DNA of 64,000 nt, taken from positions 186,001 through 250,000 of the forward strand of contig NZ_JACARO010000047.1 in assembly GCF_013386585.1 (NCBI RefSeq), read 5' to 3'. How positions within the stretch are numbered: the stretch's first letter is position 1; each line of letters begins with the position of its first letter. The notes beneath the pieces were generated by a model, which did no database searches, had not been told where the DNA came from, and saw only the letters and a program-made list of their open reading frames with translations. The DNA is from Pseudomonas sp. P7548. GTDB taxonomy: Bacteria; Pseudomonadota; Gammaproteobacteria; Pseudomonadales; Pseudomonadaceae. Positions 16,806-25,498 of this stretch are shown here, one piece after another. Both the position numbers and the translations under genes were made by a program.

Positions 16806-17753
16806 ATGACTCGCCCCCTTCATGGCCAGACCTACGTCTGGTTGCACGTGTTTTCCTGCGCGGCGCGGCATTTGTCGTTCACCCGTTGCGCCGAAGAACT
16901 GCACATCACGCCGGGGGCGGTGAGCCAACAAATTCGCCAGTTGGAGGAGCGCCTGGGGTTTCGCCTGTTTCATCGGCGGGCGCGTGGCGTGGAACTCAGC
17001 GCCGAGGGGCAGCGGCTGGCGACGACGGTGAGGGAGGCCTACGGCAGCATCGATGCGGAGCTGCAGCGGCTGGACGCGGGGATGATCAGTGGCACCTTGC
17101 GCTTGCGCTCGATCCCGTCGTTTCTCGGCAAGTGGCTGACGCCGCGCTTGCCACGGCTGCAGCAGCGTTTCCCAGACATCCAGCTGCGTATGGTCGCGGA
17201 AGACAGCAGCATCGCCCTGCACGAAGGCGACTTCGACCTGGCGATTGATTTGAACGACGGCAGCTACCCCGGCCTGTTATCCACAGCCCTGCTGGACGAG
17301 CAGATTTTCCCGGTGTGCGCCCCCAGCCTGCTGCGTGGTCGCCCACCGTTGCATGGCCCGGCTGACCTGGTGCATTTCCCGTTGTTGCACGACATCACTG
17401 CGTGGCGTGGGAGTTATGAGTACGCGGAGTGGGAGTTTTACCTGAATGCCATCGGCTATCACGAGGCCGATGTTCGGCGCGGGCACACCTTCAACCGCAA
17501 CCACCTGACGATCGAGGCTGCCATCGCCGGTATGGGCGTGGCCATTGCGCGGCGCACCTTGCTCAATGATGAGCTGGAGCGTGGCACCTTGATCGTGCCG
17601 TTCGGCCTGGCGGTGCCCAATCACAAACGCTATGTATTGCTGTATGCGCCAGGCGCGCTGAGCCACCCGGGCGTACGGGCGGTGCATGATTGGCTGGTGG
17701 AAGAAGCGGGGATTTTTCGCGGATTGCACCCCTTGGGTGAGGGGCAATTGTGA
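16806..17753 (+). CDS. LysR-family regulator (GcvA/DsdC-like), divergent from sdaA
   Basis: A regulator of 315 residues. The N-terminal winged HTH (about 10-70, 'FTRCAEELHITPGAVSQQIRQLEERLG') is followed by the substrate-binding domain. The HTH segment, with 'HITPGAVSQQIRQLE', is typical of the GcvA group that controls glycine, serine and beta-lactamase genes. The 137-base gap to sdaA probably holds the shared operator. I chose ATG 16806 rather than an upstream in-frame start at 16707, which would extend it 33 residues with no homology-like sequence. The target and effector are inferred from position. Confidence 0.85.
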   Translation: MTRPLHGQTYVWLHVFSCAARHLSFTRCAEELHITPGAVSQQIRQLEERLGFRLFHRRARGVELSAEGQRLATTVREAYGSIDAELQRLDAGMISGTLRLRSIPSFLGKWLTPRLPRLQQRFPDIQLRMVAEDSSIALHEGDFDLAIDLNDGSYPGLLSTALLDEQIFPVCAPSLLRGRPPLHGPADLVHFPLLHDITAWRGSYEYAEWEFYLNAIGYHEADVRRGHTFNRNHLTIEAAIAGMGVAIARRTLLNDELERGTLIVPFGLAVPNHKRYVLLYAPGALSHPGVRAVHDWLVEEAGIFRGLHPLGEGQL

Positions 17754-17965
17754 GGTTATTCAGGCGTAAGAAGATGTAACTAACTCCCCACCCTAACAGC
17801 GTTTTTGCTCGTAGTCAGACTTAATTTGTAATGTGGGATTTATCTTTGCAAAGGGGTTGAATTACTTCTCTGACTGCTCAATTGTGTCATCAAGAGGTCA
17901 TGGTTACACCACACCGGTGTTGCAGTTGTGACCTCCCGCGAGCTAGCTGAAATAAGGGAAGAACT

Positions 17966-18376
17966 ATGCAAATCCAAGTCAATAGCGATAACCATATTGA
18001 AAGCAGCATCCGACTGGAGGAGTGGGTACGTACTACCATTGAGAGCACGCTCGAACGTTATGACGAACATCTGACCCGCGTTGAGGTTTACCTGCGCGAT
18101 GAGAACGGCGACAAGCCCGGCCCCCATGATTTGAGTTGCCGACTGGAAGCGCGGCCAAAGGGCCATCAACCGGTCTCGGTCTGCGACAAGGCCGACACGC
18201 TGGAACAGGCCATCGACGGTGCTGCCATCAAGCTGGAGCATGCATTGGAACATCTGTTCGGCAAACTGCAAGGCAAGCCGCGCGCTGCCGGCAAAAGCCA
18301 GCCGACCACCAAAGTGAATGAAGACGAGCTTGAACAGGAGTTCCTGGAAAAAGAACGTGCCGTGTTCAACGGCTGA
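17966..18376 (+). CDS. HPF/RaiA-family ribosome-associated protein
   Basis: A protein of 136 residues. 'MQIQVNSDNHIESSIRLEEWVRTTIESTLERYDEHLTRVEVYLRDENGDK' is the HPF/RaiA beta-alpha-beta fold, which binds the 30S decoding centre and helps store idle ribosomes. A charged C-terminal tail from about residue 100 replaces the dimerisation domain of long HPF. GGGAAG precedes the ATG. A strong terminator follows, so it is a single-gene unit. It is a paralogue of, not a replacement for, the hpf normally near rpoN. The 212-base upstream gap shows no other gene. Confidence 0.87.
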   Translation: MQIQVNSDNHIESSIRLEEWVRTTIESTLERYDEHLTRVEVYLRDENGDKPGPHDLSCRLEARPKGHQPVSVCDKADTLEQAIDGAAIKLEHALEHLFGKLQGKPRAAGKSQPTTKVNEDELEQEFLEKERAVFNG

Positions 18377-18406
18377 TCACTGACAGTTACTTCATCGCCA
18401 CTAAAG

Positions 18407-18433
18407 ACGGGCCTGCATTTGCAGGCCCGTTTT
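18407..18433 (+). terminator. Rho-independent terminator after HPF/RaiA gene
   Basis: 11-base perfect stem ACGGGCCTGCA / TGCAGGCCCGT with a 2-base TT spacer at its centre, followed by TTT at 18431-18433. It starts 30 bases after the stop codon. Confidence 0.93.
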
Positions 18434-18436
18434 CGT

Positions 18437-18550
18437 TGTGGGAGCTTTCGAGCCTAGCGAGGCTGCGAGAGCGGCGGCACAGGCGACATATCAATCGACA
18501 GTGCCGCCGCTATCGCTGCGGTGCGACGATTCGACAAGCCAGCGCCTACA
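18437..18550. repeat. REP-type repeat of a distinct subfamily
   Basis: Begins TGTGGGAGCTTTCGAGCCTA and ends GCCAGCGCCTACA. The inner part GCGAGGCTGCGA occurs again at 18600. The arms differ from the common GGCTTGCC type by TCGAGC-CTAGCGAGG. Confidence 0.75.
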
Positions 18551-18578
18551 GTGGATCTTCGTCTCTGCACACATCCCC

Positions 18579-18650
18579 TGTGGGAGTTGTCGAGCTTTAG
18601 CGAGGCTGCGAAGGCGGTGTATCAGGCGACATCTCAATAGGCTGTGTGCG
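18579..18650. repeat. REP half-element running into the end of the DHA2 transporter gene
   Basis: TGTGGGAGTTGTCGAGCTTT at 18579 and GCGAGGCTGCGA at 18600 match the repeat at 18437. The following GGCGACATCTCAAT also matches its loop. The transporter stop codon (18597-18599) and about its last 16 codons lie inside it. Confidence 0.7.
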
Positions 18651-20153
18651 GCTGCGGAAAAAATGCCAACTCAACAACGCCAGCACGCCTGCGCCAATGC
18701 CCGCAAAAAACATGGCCCAACCGGCGCCGTGGCGCAGGGCGGCCTGGGCATCTGTGGTCGTCAGCCCGGGTACATCCAGCTTGCCAGCGGCAATGTGCTG
18801 GCTGATGGCAGGCCAGTCCATGGCCGTGGTTGCGGGCAGCAAACTGGCCAGCTGATGGCTGATCCCTAGCAATAACACCAAGCCCATTAACGCAATATTG
18901 AGTGCCAGCGTGATCAGCCGCGCACTGAGGTCGATGCCCGACGCCATGCCCGCACGGTCAGCCGAAACCGAGCCGGTGGTGGTATTGGTGGTGGGTGAGT
19001 TGGTCAGCGCCAAGCCGATACCGGCGAGCACGCAACTGCAGAGCACCAGTGCGGTACTCGGCTGCTCTGCACGGTTGATCACGGCCATGGCGATAAACCC
19101 CGCGCCCATCAGGCCAAGGCCCAGCGGGATGATGCGTTCGGCGCCATAGCGCAAGGCCAGGCGTTCGGCCAGCGGCGGCACCAGCAAGGTCGGCAGGGTG
19201 TAGGCGAGCAGGGCGCCGCCGGTGGTCACGGTGTCGTAGCCCAGGCCCGCCTGGAAGTAGAGCGGCAAGTAGATCATGAACGGCCAGAAACTGAAGTTCA
19301 TGCCGATCGAACCCATCAGTGCGCCGTTGAAACGCAGGATACGAAACACCGAAAAATCGAACATCGGGTGTGCACTGCGTCGTTCAATGAAGATGAACAG
19401 CAACAGCCCGGCCAGCGACAAGCCGGCCCAGCCGAGCATGGCCGGGGTGGCAAAGCCGTGTTCGGTGCCTTGGGTGATGAAGTACACCAGCGCGAACACC
19501 GACAGCGTCAAAGTGAGCATGCCGGCGATATCCAGGCGATGGCCGGCCGGGTCGCGGGATTCCTGCACGCTGATGCGCAGCAGCACCAGGGTGAACAAGG
19601 TCAGTGGCACATGCACCAGGAACACCCAGCGCCAGTCAGCCATGGCCAGGATCAACGCACCCACGATCGGCCCGAAACCCAGGCCGATACCTGCAATCAC
19701 GCCCCATATCGCGAAGGCCCGGGCTCGCGCCGCGGGCTCGCGGAACAGGTGCGACAGAATCGCGAATTGGCAGATCATCATCGCGCCTGCCCCTATCCCC
19801 TGCACGAAACGCGCAGTGATCAACGTGGGTGCGCTGTCGGCCAGGCCGCAGGCCAGTGAGGCCAGGCCAAATACCCACAAGCACAGCACCAGCATGCGCC
19901 GGCGGCCAAAGCGGTCGGCCAGGGTGCCGGCGGCCATCAGTACGCTGGTGCAGGCCAGCGTGTAGGCGTTCATGATCCATTGGGCGTCCTGGAAGCCCGT
20001 GCCCAGTTGCTGTTCCAAGGTGGGCAGGATGACGGGCACGCTGGAAATTTCCAGGCCGAACATCAGGGCGACTAGGCAAACGGCGGTGAGGGCGAGCGCG
20101 TTCCTGGCCGCATGGGGTGTGCTGACGGCCGATAACGTGGCGGCGGTTGGCAT
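18597..20153 (-). CDS. MFS drug efflux transporter, DHA2 (14-TM) type
   Basis: An inner-membrane proton antiporter of 518 residues. Motif A is LADRFGRRR, and motif C-like 'AIWGVIAGIGLGFGPIVGALI' in TM5 marks it as an exporter. About 14 hydrophobic segments place it in the EmrB/QacA group. ATG 20153 has AGGAGA seven bases upstream. A longer open frame to 20579 overlaps the divergent LysR gene and is not used. The last ~16 residues (TQPIEMSPDTPPSQPR) are encoded by REP sequence. Control by the divergent LysR protein is likely. Substrate unknown; no membrane-fusion partner gene is adjacent. Confidence 0.9.
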   Translation of the reverse strand: MPTAATLSAVSTPHAARNALALTAVCLVALMFGLEISSVPVILPTLEQQLGTGFQDAQWIMNAYTLACTSVLMAAGTLADRFGRRRMLVLCLWVFGLASLACGLADSAPTLITARFVQGIGAGAMMICQFAILSHLFREPAARARAFAIWGVIAGIGLGFGPIVGALILAMADWRWVFLVHVPLTLFTLVLLRISVQESRDPAGHRLDIAGMLTLTLSVFALVYFITQGTEHGFATPAMLGWAGLSLAGLLLFIFIERRSAHPMFDFSVFRILRFNGALMGSIGMNFSFWPFMIYLPLYFQAGLGYDTVTTGGALLAYTLPTLLVPPLAERLALRYGAERIIPLGLGLMGAGFIAMAVINRAEQPSTALVLCSCVLAGIGLALTNSPTTNTTTGSVSADRAGMASGIDLSARLITLALNIALMGLVLLLGISHQLASLLPATTAMDWPAISQHIAAGKLDVPGLTTTDAQAALRHGAGWAMFFAGIGAGVLALLSWHFFRSRTQPIEMSPDTPPSQPR

Positions 20154-20205
20154 GGGATTCTCCTGAAGGTTGAGGATTCGGTTATTTTCAGGGGAATCTG
20201 GTTCT

Positions 20206-20218
20206 TTATTCGTGATAA
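20206..20218. promoter_or_regulatory. Candidate operator between DHA2 transporter and LysR gene
   Basis: TTATTCGTGATAA is an inverted repeat (TTAT/ATAA) with a 5-base spacer in the 105-base divergent gap. A related GATGATAAG follows at 20226. This is the spacing of a LysR-type T-N11-A site; assignment is by position only. Confidence 0.3.
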
Positions 20219-20258
20219 GTTTTCTGATGATAAGGGATCTAAAGGCGACAATTGCACC

Positions 20259-21131
20259 ATGACCACTCCGCGTTTCGATGGCGTCGAACTCTTTTTGCAG
20301 ATCGTGGAAAGCGGCAACCTGACGCAAGCCGCCGAACGGCTGAACCTCACGCGCTCTGCGGTAGGCAAGGGCCTGGCGCGGCTGGAGGCACGCTTGGGCA
20401 CTTGCTTGCTGCAGCGCTCCACACGGCGTCAGTATCTGACCGAGGACGGGCAGGCGTACTACGAACATTGTCTGCGGGCACTGGCTGAGCTGGAGGCGGC
20501 CGAGTCGGTGTTGGAGAGTGGTCGGCAGCAGCCACGCGGGCGCTTGCGGGCGAGTGTGCCGCTGGCCTTCGGTCATCACTATGCGGCGCCGGCGCTGTGG
20601 GGGTTGATGGATCGATACCCGGAACTGGAAGTCGAGATCTGCTTCTCGGACCGTATGATCGACCTGGCGCAGGAGGGCTTCGACATTGCCGTGCGCATTG
20701 GCTCATTGCCTGATACGGATCGACTGAGCGCTCGCCGCCTGGGCGAACAGGTTGTGGGCCTGGCGGCTTCGCCGGCGTACTTGCAGCGCAAGGGACGTAT
20801 TGCAGGGATTGATGACCTCGCAGGCCATCGAGGTATCGCCTACCGCAGCAATACGGCGTACCGCTCGCGTGTGGCGTCCCCCTTGGTGTTGGACGACCTC
20901 CAGGCCGTGGCCGATGCCGCGATTGCGGGCGTTGGCCTGGCCTGGTTGCCGAGTTGGCTGATTGCGCATTACGTCTTGCGCGGTCAGTTGGAGCCGGTTT
21001 TGCCGGGCTACCGGGAGCAGCCTTCACCGATCCATGTGATCTGGCCGACGGCCCCACACATGCCGGCCAAAACGCGCTGCGCAATTGATGCGCTGGTGGC
21101 GGGCACGCCCAGCTGCCTGGCGGGCAGTTAA
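20259..21131 (+). CDS. LysR-family regulator, divergent from DHA2 transporter
   Basis: A regulator of 290 residues with N-terminal HTH (about 5-65, 'GNLTQAAERLNLTRSAVGKGLARLEARLG') and a C-terminal LysR substrate domain ('DRMIDLAQEGFDIAVRIGSLPD', as in the AaeR/CrgA-like group). ATG 20259 is 105 bases from the transporter start. The arrangement suggests it controls the efflux pump. Effector unknown. Confidence 0.88.
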   Translation: MTTPRFDGVELFLQIVESGNLTQAAERLNLTRSAVGKGLARLEARLGTCLLQRSTRRQYLTEDGQAYYEHCLRALAELEAAESVLESGRQQPRGRLRASVPLAFGHHYAAPALWGLMDRYPELEVEICFSDRMIDLAQEGFDIAVRIGSLPDTDRLSARRLGEQVVGLAASPAYLQRKGRIAGIDDLAGHRGIAYRSNTAYRSRVASPLVLDDLQAVADAAIAGVGLAWLPSWLIAHYVLRGQLEPVLPGYREQPSPIHVIWPTAPHMPAKTRCAIDALVAGTPSCLAGS

Positions 21132-21139
21132 TTCCCTTT

Positions 21140-21160
21140 TCGACAAGCCAGCTCCTACAG
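21140..21160. repeat. Solitary REP half-arm
   Basis: TCGACAAGCCAGCTCCTACAG is a lone right arm of the REP family at the convergent gap between the LysR gene and fecA; no left arm is seen nearby. Confidence 0.6.
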
Positions 21161-21170
21161 GGGGGCGTGT

Positions 21171-23507
21171 TTAAAACGCGATGGAGGTTTGCACGTACAC
21201 CGTACGTGGTTCGCCCACATATTTGCCCTTGTTGTTATCGTCGAACGAGCGGGTGTAGTACTGCTTGTTGAAGATGTTTTTCACGCCGACCGCCACGTTC
21301 AAATCCGACAGCTGCGGACCGAAGTCGTACGCCGCGCGGCTGCTGAACAGCATGTAGCCGGGGATGCGTCCGGTGCTGCCGTCGGCACTTTCGGCCACGG
21401 TGTTGGCGTTGTCGGCGAACTGGCTGCTCTGGTAGCTGCTGTCCAGGTTGAGCTTCCAGCGGCCTTCGGTGTAGCCCACGCCGAGGGTGCCTTTGTGCTT
21501 GGACGAGAAGGGCACGCGGTTGCCTTTGTTCGGGCCGTCTTCGCGGATGGTCGCATCGACATAGGCATAGGTGGCATACACATCAAACCCCGCCAGCGCC
21601 GGGCTCAACCCGTCGAGGGCGTAGTTGACGCTCGACTCGATGCCCTGGTGACGGGTTTCGCCACGGGCAATCACTGAGTCGTTGGTCTGGTTGCTGTCGT
21701 ACTGGTTATCGAAGTTGATCAGGAACGCGCCGATTTCCGCACGCAGGGTGCCGTTGTCATAGCGCGTGCCGAGTTCCCAGGTACGGGCTTTTTCCGGCTT
21801 CACTTCGCCGCTGGTCACACGGTTGGGCATCTGGCTGTACTGCACGCTGCCGAACGAGCCTTCGGTGTTGGCGTAGAGGTTCCAGTCTTCGGTGAGGTGG
21901 TAGAGCACGTTCAGCGCCGGCAGCGCGGTGTTGTAGTCGCCCTTGTATTTGACGTTTGTCAGGTTGTTGGTCTGCTGGGACTCGATCATCTCGTAGCGCA
22001 CGCCCGGGGTGATGGTCCACTTGCCGATGTCGATGCGGTCATCGACGAAAAACGCGTTGGCTTCGGTGGCGCCGCGGGTGTCACGGTCGTTGCGGCTGTT
22101 GGTGTTGGGCAGTTGCTGGTTGGCGCTGATCGGCGTGCGGTAGCGCAATTCATGGCCGGCTTCGTTGATGTAGCGGTAGCCCACACCCACTTCATGGCTG
22201 GTGGGGCCAAGGTCGAAGCCCTGGGCAAAGCGGGTTTCAAGGCCGCGTACCCAGTACTCGCGCGGCGACAGCGACAGGAAGGTGCCCTGGTCCAGGTAGC
22301 CGTTGCGCAGCGTGGTGGTGAAGAAGGTGTTGGCGGTGAATTCGCGGCGGTCTTCCTGGTAGCGGTAGCCGGCGTTGAACATGGTGCGACGGCCCCAGAA
22401 TTTGTCGTAGGGGCGGGTGGACTGATACGGGTCGGCCTTGTAGTCCTTGACGTTCAAACCGCCGGGCATATCGGCCTGGCCCTCGTAGTACTGCGCCATG
22501 GCGTTGAAGCTGTTGGCCTCGTCGAGCTGGTATTTGCCCTTGAGGATCAGGTCGTCGATGCGCGTGTTGCTGTTTTCCCGCCAGTCGCCGCCACGGGTGC
22601 CCGAGTAAAGGATCGCACCACCGAGGCCGTTGTCGGCAGTGCCGCCGGCGAGCAGGTTGCCAGTGGTCTTGAAGCCGTCGTGGCTGGACGACGGGCTGGT
22701 CTCGGTCTGCAAACCACCTTTGACGGTCGGTGCATCGGGGATCGCCCGGGTCACGAAGTTGACGATGCCCCCAACGTTCTGCGGGCCGTAGCGCACGGCA
22801 CCGCCGCCACGTACGACATCGACGGCATCCATGTTGCCCAGGCTGATCGGCGCAAACGAAAGCTGCGGCTGACCGTACGGCGCGAAAGGCACCGGAATAC
22901 CGTCCATCAATACCGTAGAGCGCGACGCCAGGCGCGGGTTGAGGCCGCGAATGCCGAAGTTCAGCGCCATGTCGTGGCTGCCGGTGCCGTTGTTTTCCGG
23001 GGCGTTGACGCCGGGGATACGGTTGAGCACATCGCGGGCCTGGGTGGCGCCCTGGCGTTCGAATGCTTCGCGGCGGATCACGTCACGGGCACCGGGGTGT
23101 TCGAATACGTTGGTCTGCTGCGCGTCGCCGAGCCAGTCGCCCACCACGTTGGAGGTTTGCAGTTCCAGCGTGGAAGGGGCGCTGGCCGGTTGCAGGCTGT
23201 AGGCATTGTTGCCCTCGGCGCGGGCTTGCAGGCCAGTGCCTTCCAGCAGTTTCTGCAGGCCTTCGGCGGCGCTGTAGTTGCCAGACAGCCCGCGACTTTG
23301 CAGGCCGGCCGTCACTTCGGAGCCGAACGAAATCAACACGCCAGCCTCACGCCCGAATTGATTGAGTGCCGCTTCCAACGACGCTGGAGCAATGTGATAG
23401 GGCTTGGCATCCGCCGCCATCACCTGAGGAATCACCGTAAGACTGAGGCTGGCGCCCAGTAGGAGTTGGCGCAAGGTACGGGTGAGAAGCGTCGGTTGCT
23501 GGGGCAT
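21171..23507 (-). CDS. fecA: TonB-dependent Fe(III) dicitrate-type receptor
   Basis: An outer-membrane receptor of 778 residues. Residues 1-31 are a signal peptide (ending VMAAD). The STN signalling domain lies at about 35-115, the plug at about 140-270 (including VVRGGGAVRYGPQNVGGIV), and the barrel ends in QTSIAF. 'LYANTEGSFGSVQYSQMP' closely resembles E. coli FecA, which takes up ferric dicitrate and signals through FecR to FecI. fecR and fecI lie immediately upstream on the same strand, so the unit is fecI-fecR-fecA. I chose ATG 23507 for the signal peptide; the open frame extends to 23591. Confidence 0.92.
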   Translation of the reverse strand: MPQQPTLLTRTLRQLLLGASLSLTVIPQVMAADAKPYHIAPASLEAALNQFGREAGVLISFGSEVTAGLQSRGLSGNYSAAEGLQKLLEGTGLQARAEGNNAYSLQPASAPSTLELQTSNVVGDWLGDAQQTNVFEHPGARDVIRREAFERQGATQARDVLNRIPGVNAPENNGTGSHDMALNFGIRGLNPRLASRSTVLMDGIPVPFAPYGQPQLSFAPISLGNMDAVDVVRGGGAVRYGPQNVGGIVNFVTRAIPDAPTVKGGLQTETSPSSSHDGFKTTGNLLAGGTADNGLGGAILYSGTRGGDWRENSNTRIDDLILKGKYQLDEANSFNAMAQYYEGQADMPGGLNVKDYKADPYQSTRPYDKFWGRRTMFNAGYRYQEDRREFTANTFFTTTLRNGYLDQGTFLSLSPREYWVRGLETRFAQGFDLGPTSHEVGVGYRYINEAGHELRYRTPISANQQLPNTNSRNDRDTRGATEANAFFVDDRIDIGKWTITPGVRYEMIESQQTNNLTNVKYKGDYNTALPALNVLYHLTEDWNLYANTEGSFGSVQYSQMPNRVTSGEVKPEKARTWELGTRYDNGTLRAEIGAFLINFDNQYDSNQTNDSVIARGETRHQGIESSVNYALDGLSPALAGFDVYATYAYVDATIREDGPNKGNRVPFSSKHKGTLGVGYTEGRWKLNLDSSYQSSQFADNANTVAESADGSTGRIPGYMLFSSRAAYDFGPQLSDLNVAVGVKNIFNKQYYTRSFDDNNKGKYVGEPRTVYVQTSIAF

Positions 23508-23598
23508 GAAGAGCGGTCCTGAGAAGGAAGGATCAAGGTGGCTTTCCTTCTCTGTCACGCGAGGTGTGGAAAACGGCTCACGGTGTTGCACACTAATT

Positions 23599-24540
23599 TC
23601 AGACCCGCGCCTGCACCGTCACCCAGTAGCGGGTGAAACGCCGCACGTTGACGGGCAGGCTGACTTCCAGCAGGTCGAGGATGCGCTCGCTGTCGTCCAG
23701 CGGGTAGCTGCCGGAGAGCAGCAAGTTGGCCACCTGCGGGTCACAGTTGAGTTGGCCACGGCGATAGCGGCCCAGTTCGGCGAGGAAATCCTCCAGGCGC
23801 ATGTGCGCGGCCACGAGCATGCCGTCGGCCCAGGCGCCGCTGTTGGCGTCGATAGGGCGCGGGGTGTCCCATCCCTTGCGTGTGAAATTGACCTGACGCG
23901 ACGCCTCGACCGTCAGCGGCAGGCCGCTGTAGCGGTTGGGCATCACGTCGACGTGGCCGTCGAGCACGGCCAGTTGGGTGTGATCGTTGAACTGGCGCAC
24001 GTTCCAGCGTGCGGCTTGGCTGCTGAGCAAACCCTGGCCGGACAGCACCTGCAGCGGCGTAGTGCCGGCCTTGGCGGTCAGCAGGATTTCGCCTTCCAGC
24101 AGGCGGATCAAGCGTTGCTGGCCATCGAAATGCACATCCACGGCGCTGCCGGTGTTGAGTTGCAATTGACTGCCATCGGCCAGCTGCACTTTGCGCCGCT
24201 GGCCCACGGGGCTGCGGTAGTCGGCGGTGAGCGGCGGCAGGATATGTTGCTGGCGCAGGCTCCAGGCCGCGGCCGACCCGGCGCCGAGGATCAGCAGCAA
24301 CTTCAGGGCCTGGCGTCGGCTGCTGGACTTCGGTGCGTTCAAGGCGGCGTGCGCCAGGGGGGAGGGCATGCCGCGCAGGCGTTGGTTGACGCGTTGGATG
24401 TGGTCCCAGGCGCGCTGGTGTTCGCTGTGGGCGTCCAACCATTGTTGCCAGGCGGCCTGCTGGCGCGGGTTGAGCGCGCCTTGCTGCATTTCCATCAGCC
24501 AGTGCACGGCTTGCTCGGCGACTTGGGTGGAGAAATTCAT
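23599..24540 (-). CDS. fecR: FecR-type anti-sigma factor/signal transducer
   Basis: An inner-membrane protein of 313 residues. The cytoplasmic N-terminal domain (about 1-85) carries 'AVHWLMEMQQGALNPRQQAAWQQWLDAHSEHQRAWDHIQ', the sigma-binding region. One membrane segment lies at about 80-95 (LKLLLILGAGSAAAWSL), and the periplasmic FecR domain follows (about 110-210, 'RKVQLADGSQLQLNTGSAVDV'). The C terminus contacts the STN domain of the receptor. It overlaps the end of fecI by 4 bases and is followed by fecA. Confidence 0.93.
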   Translation of the reverse strand: MNFSTQVAEQAVHWLMEMQQGALNPRQQAAWQQWLDAHSEHQRAWDHIQRVNQRLRGMPSPLAHAALNAPKSSSRRQALKLLLILGAGSAAAWSLRQQHILPPLTADYRSPVGQRRKVQLADGSQLQLNTGSAVDVHFDGQQRLIRLLEGEILLTAKAGTTPLQVLSGQGLLSSQAARWNVRQFNDHTQLAVLDGHVDVMPNRYSGLPLTVEASRQVNFTRKGWDTPRPIDANSGAWADGMLVAAHMRLEDFLAELGRYRRGQLNCDPQVANLLLSGSYPLDDSERILDLLEVSLPVNVRRFTRYWVTVQARV

Positions 24541-25127
24541 AGGGCAAAGTAGCAGCGCATGGCCGCTTTATTCAGGTGGCGCTTGACCGTGGCAATGGAG
24601 ATGCCCAGTTCCGCGCCGATTTGTGCGTAGGTCAGGCCGTCGAGCTGGGCCAGCAGGAACGCGCGTTTGACCTGCACGGGCAGGCCATCGAGCAGTTGGT
24701 CCAGTTCCAGCAATGTTTGCAGGATGATCGCGCGGTCTTCTTCCGAAGGGGCGACCTGCTCGGGCATCTGCGCCAGGGCGTCGAGGTAGGCGCGTTCCAG
24801 GTCCTGGCGGCGGTAGAAGTTGAACAGCACGCGTTTGGCGACGGTGGTGAGGAAGGCACGCGGTTCGATCAGCGCCGGGGTTTCCCGTGCGGTGAGCACG
24901 CGTATGAAGGTGTCCTGGGCCAGGTCGGCCGCGCTTTCCGGGCAGCCGAGCTTGCGCCGCAACCAGCCGGTGAGCCAGTGGTGATGGTCGTGGTACAGGA
25001 CTTCGACGGTGTTGGACGGCTGCAACGCAATCACTCCACAAGCATCGGCATGCTTTAGAGAACAAGAATTGTTCGCATTGTAGGGCGCGCGATACGGTTC
25101 GGCAATCCGTGGCGGCGGGTGATTCAT
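24537..25127 (-). CDS. fecI: ECF sigma factor, FecI type (start uncertain)
   Basis: An extracytoplasmic-function sigma factor that directs RNA polymerase to fecA. Sigma region 2 is seen in 'LAQDTFIRVLTARETPALIEPRAFLTTVAKRVLFNFYRRQDLERAYL' and region 4 in 'QLDGLTYAQIGAELGISIATVKRHLNKA'. ATG 25127 gives 196 residues, but the first ~35 (rich in Pro/Asn) look non-coding, lack a ribosome site and abut the Fur-like box. Starting at TTG 25025 (GGAG eight bases upstream) gives 162 residues, nearer the 173 of E. coli FecI. I think the shorter form more likely but cannot settle it. fecR overlaps its end by 4 bases. Confidence 0.88.
   Translation of the reverse strand: MNHPPPRIAEPYRAPYNANNSCSLKHADACGVIALQPSNTVEVLYHDHHHWLTGWLRRKLGCPESAADLAQDTFIRVLTARETPALIEPRAFLTTVAKRVLFNFYRRQDLERAYLDALAQMPEQVAPSEEDRAIILQTLLELDQLLDGLPVQVKRAFLLAQLDGLTYAQIGAELGISIATVKRHLNKAAMRCYFAL
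25060..25074. promoter_or_regulatory. Palindrome GAACAA-GAA-TTGTTC near the fecI start
   Basis: GAACAAGAATTGTTC has perfect 6-base arms around a 3-base spacer. It lies just before the likely TTG start of fecI, where an operator or mRNA hairpin could act. No regulator is assigned. Confidence 0.35.
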
Positions 25128-25145
25128 CCGTTCTATTTTGCTTAT

Positions 25146-25164
25146 GAGAATATTTATCATTAAT
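25146..25164. promoter_or_regulatory. Candidate Fur box between fecI and the DUF3649 operon
   Basis: GAGAATATTTATCATTAAT matches 13 of 19 positions of the Fur consensus GATAATGATAATCATTATC by eye. It sits in the divergent gap between fecI (minus) and the iron-linked operon starting at 25196 (plus), so one site could repress both under iron sufficiency. Confidence 0.6.
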
Positions 25165-25195
25165 ATTGCGCGCTGATGAATCTGGCGCTTCCCGC

Positions 25196-25498
25196 ATGAA
25201 AAGCAAAACCTCATTGCCCGTTGTTTACCGTCTGGCCGTAACGTCCCGCGTGCTGGCCGCCGTGGTGGGCGGCTACCTGATGGCATCCCTGGCCAGCATC
25301 TGCCTGGCGCTCTGGATGCCAACGTCCCGCGCCGACGCGGTGATCACCGGGATGATGAGTTCATTTGTGTTCTACCTGCTGGCCGTGCTCTGGTGTTTCG
25401 CCTGCCGTACGGCGTGGCGTGCATGGGCGGGGGTGATGGTGCCGAGTGCGTTGTTCGCGACCCTGGCTGGCGTGGGTTTCTGGATGGCACGCACATGA
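25196..25498 (+). CDS. DUF3649 inner-membrane protein
   Basis: A protein of 100 residues with three hydrophobic segments (about 15-40, 45-65, 75-95). It is recognisable as the small DUF3649 membrane protein that precedes PepSY-domain proteins in iron-uptake clusters. Its stop overlaps the start of the next gene (ATGA at 25495-25498). A Fur-like box lies 32 bases upstream. Role unknown; context points to iron acquisition. Confidence 0.75.
   Translation: MKSKTSLPVVYRLAVTSRVLAAVVGGYLMASLASICLALWMPTSRADAVITGMMSSFVFYLLAVLWCFACRTAWRAWAGVMVPSALFATLAGVGFWMART

Noticed and set aside
20154..20579. N-terminal extension of the DHA2 transporter
   Set aside because: It overlaps the divergent LysR gene, and AGGAGA before ATG 20153 marks the start.
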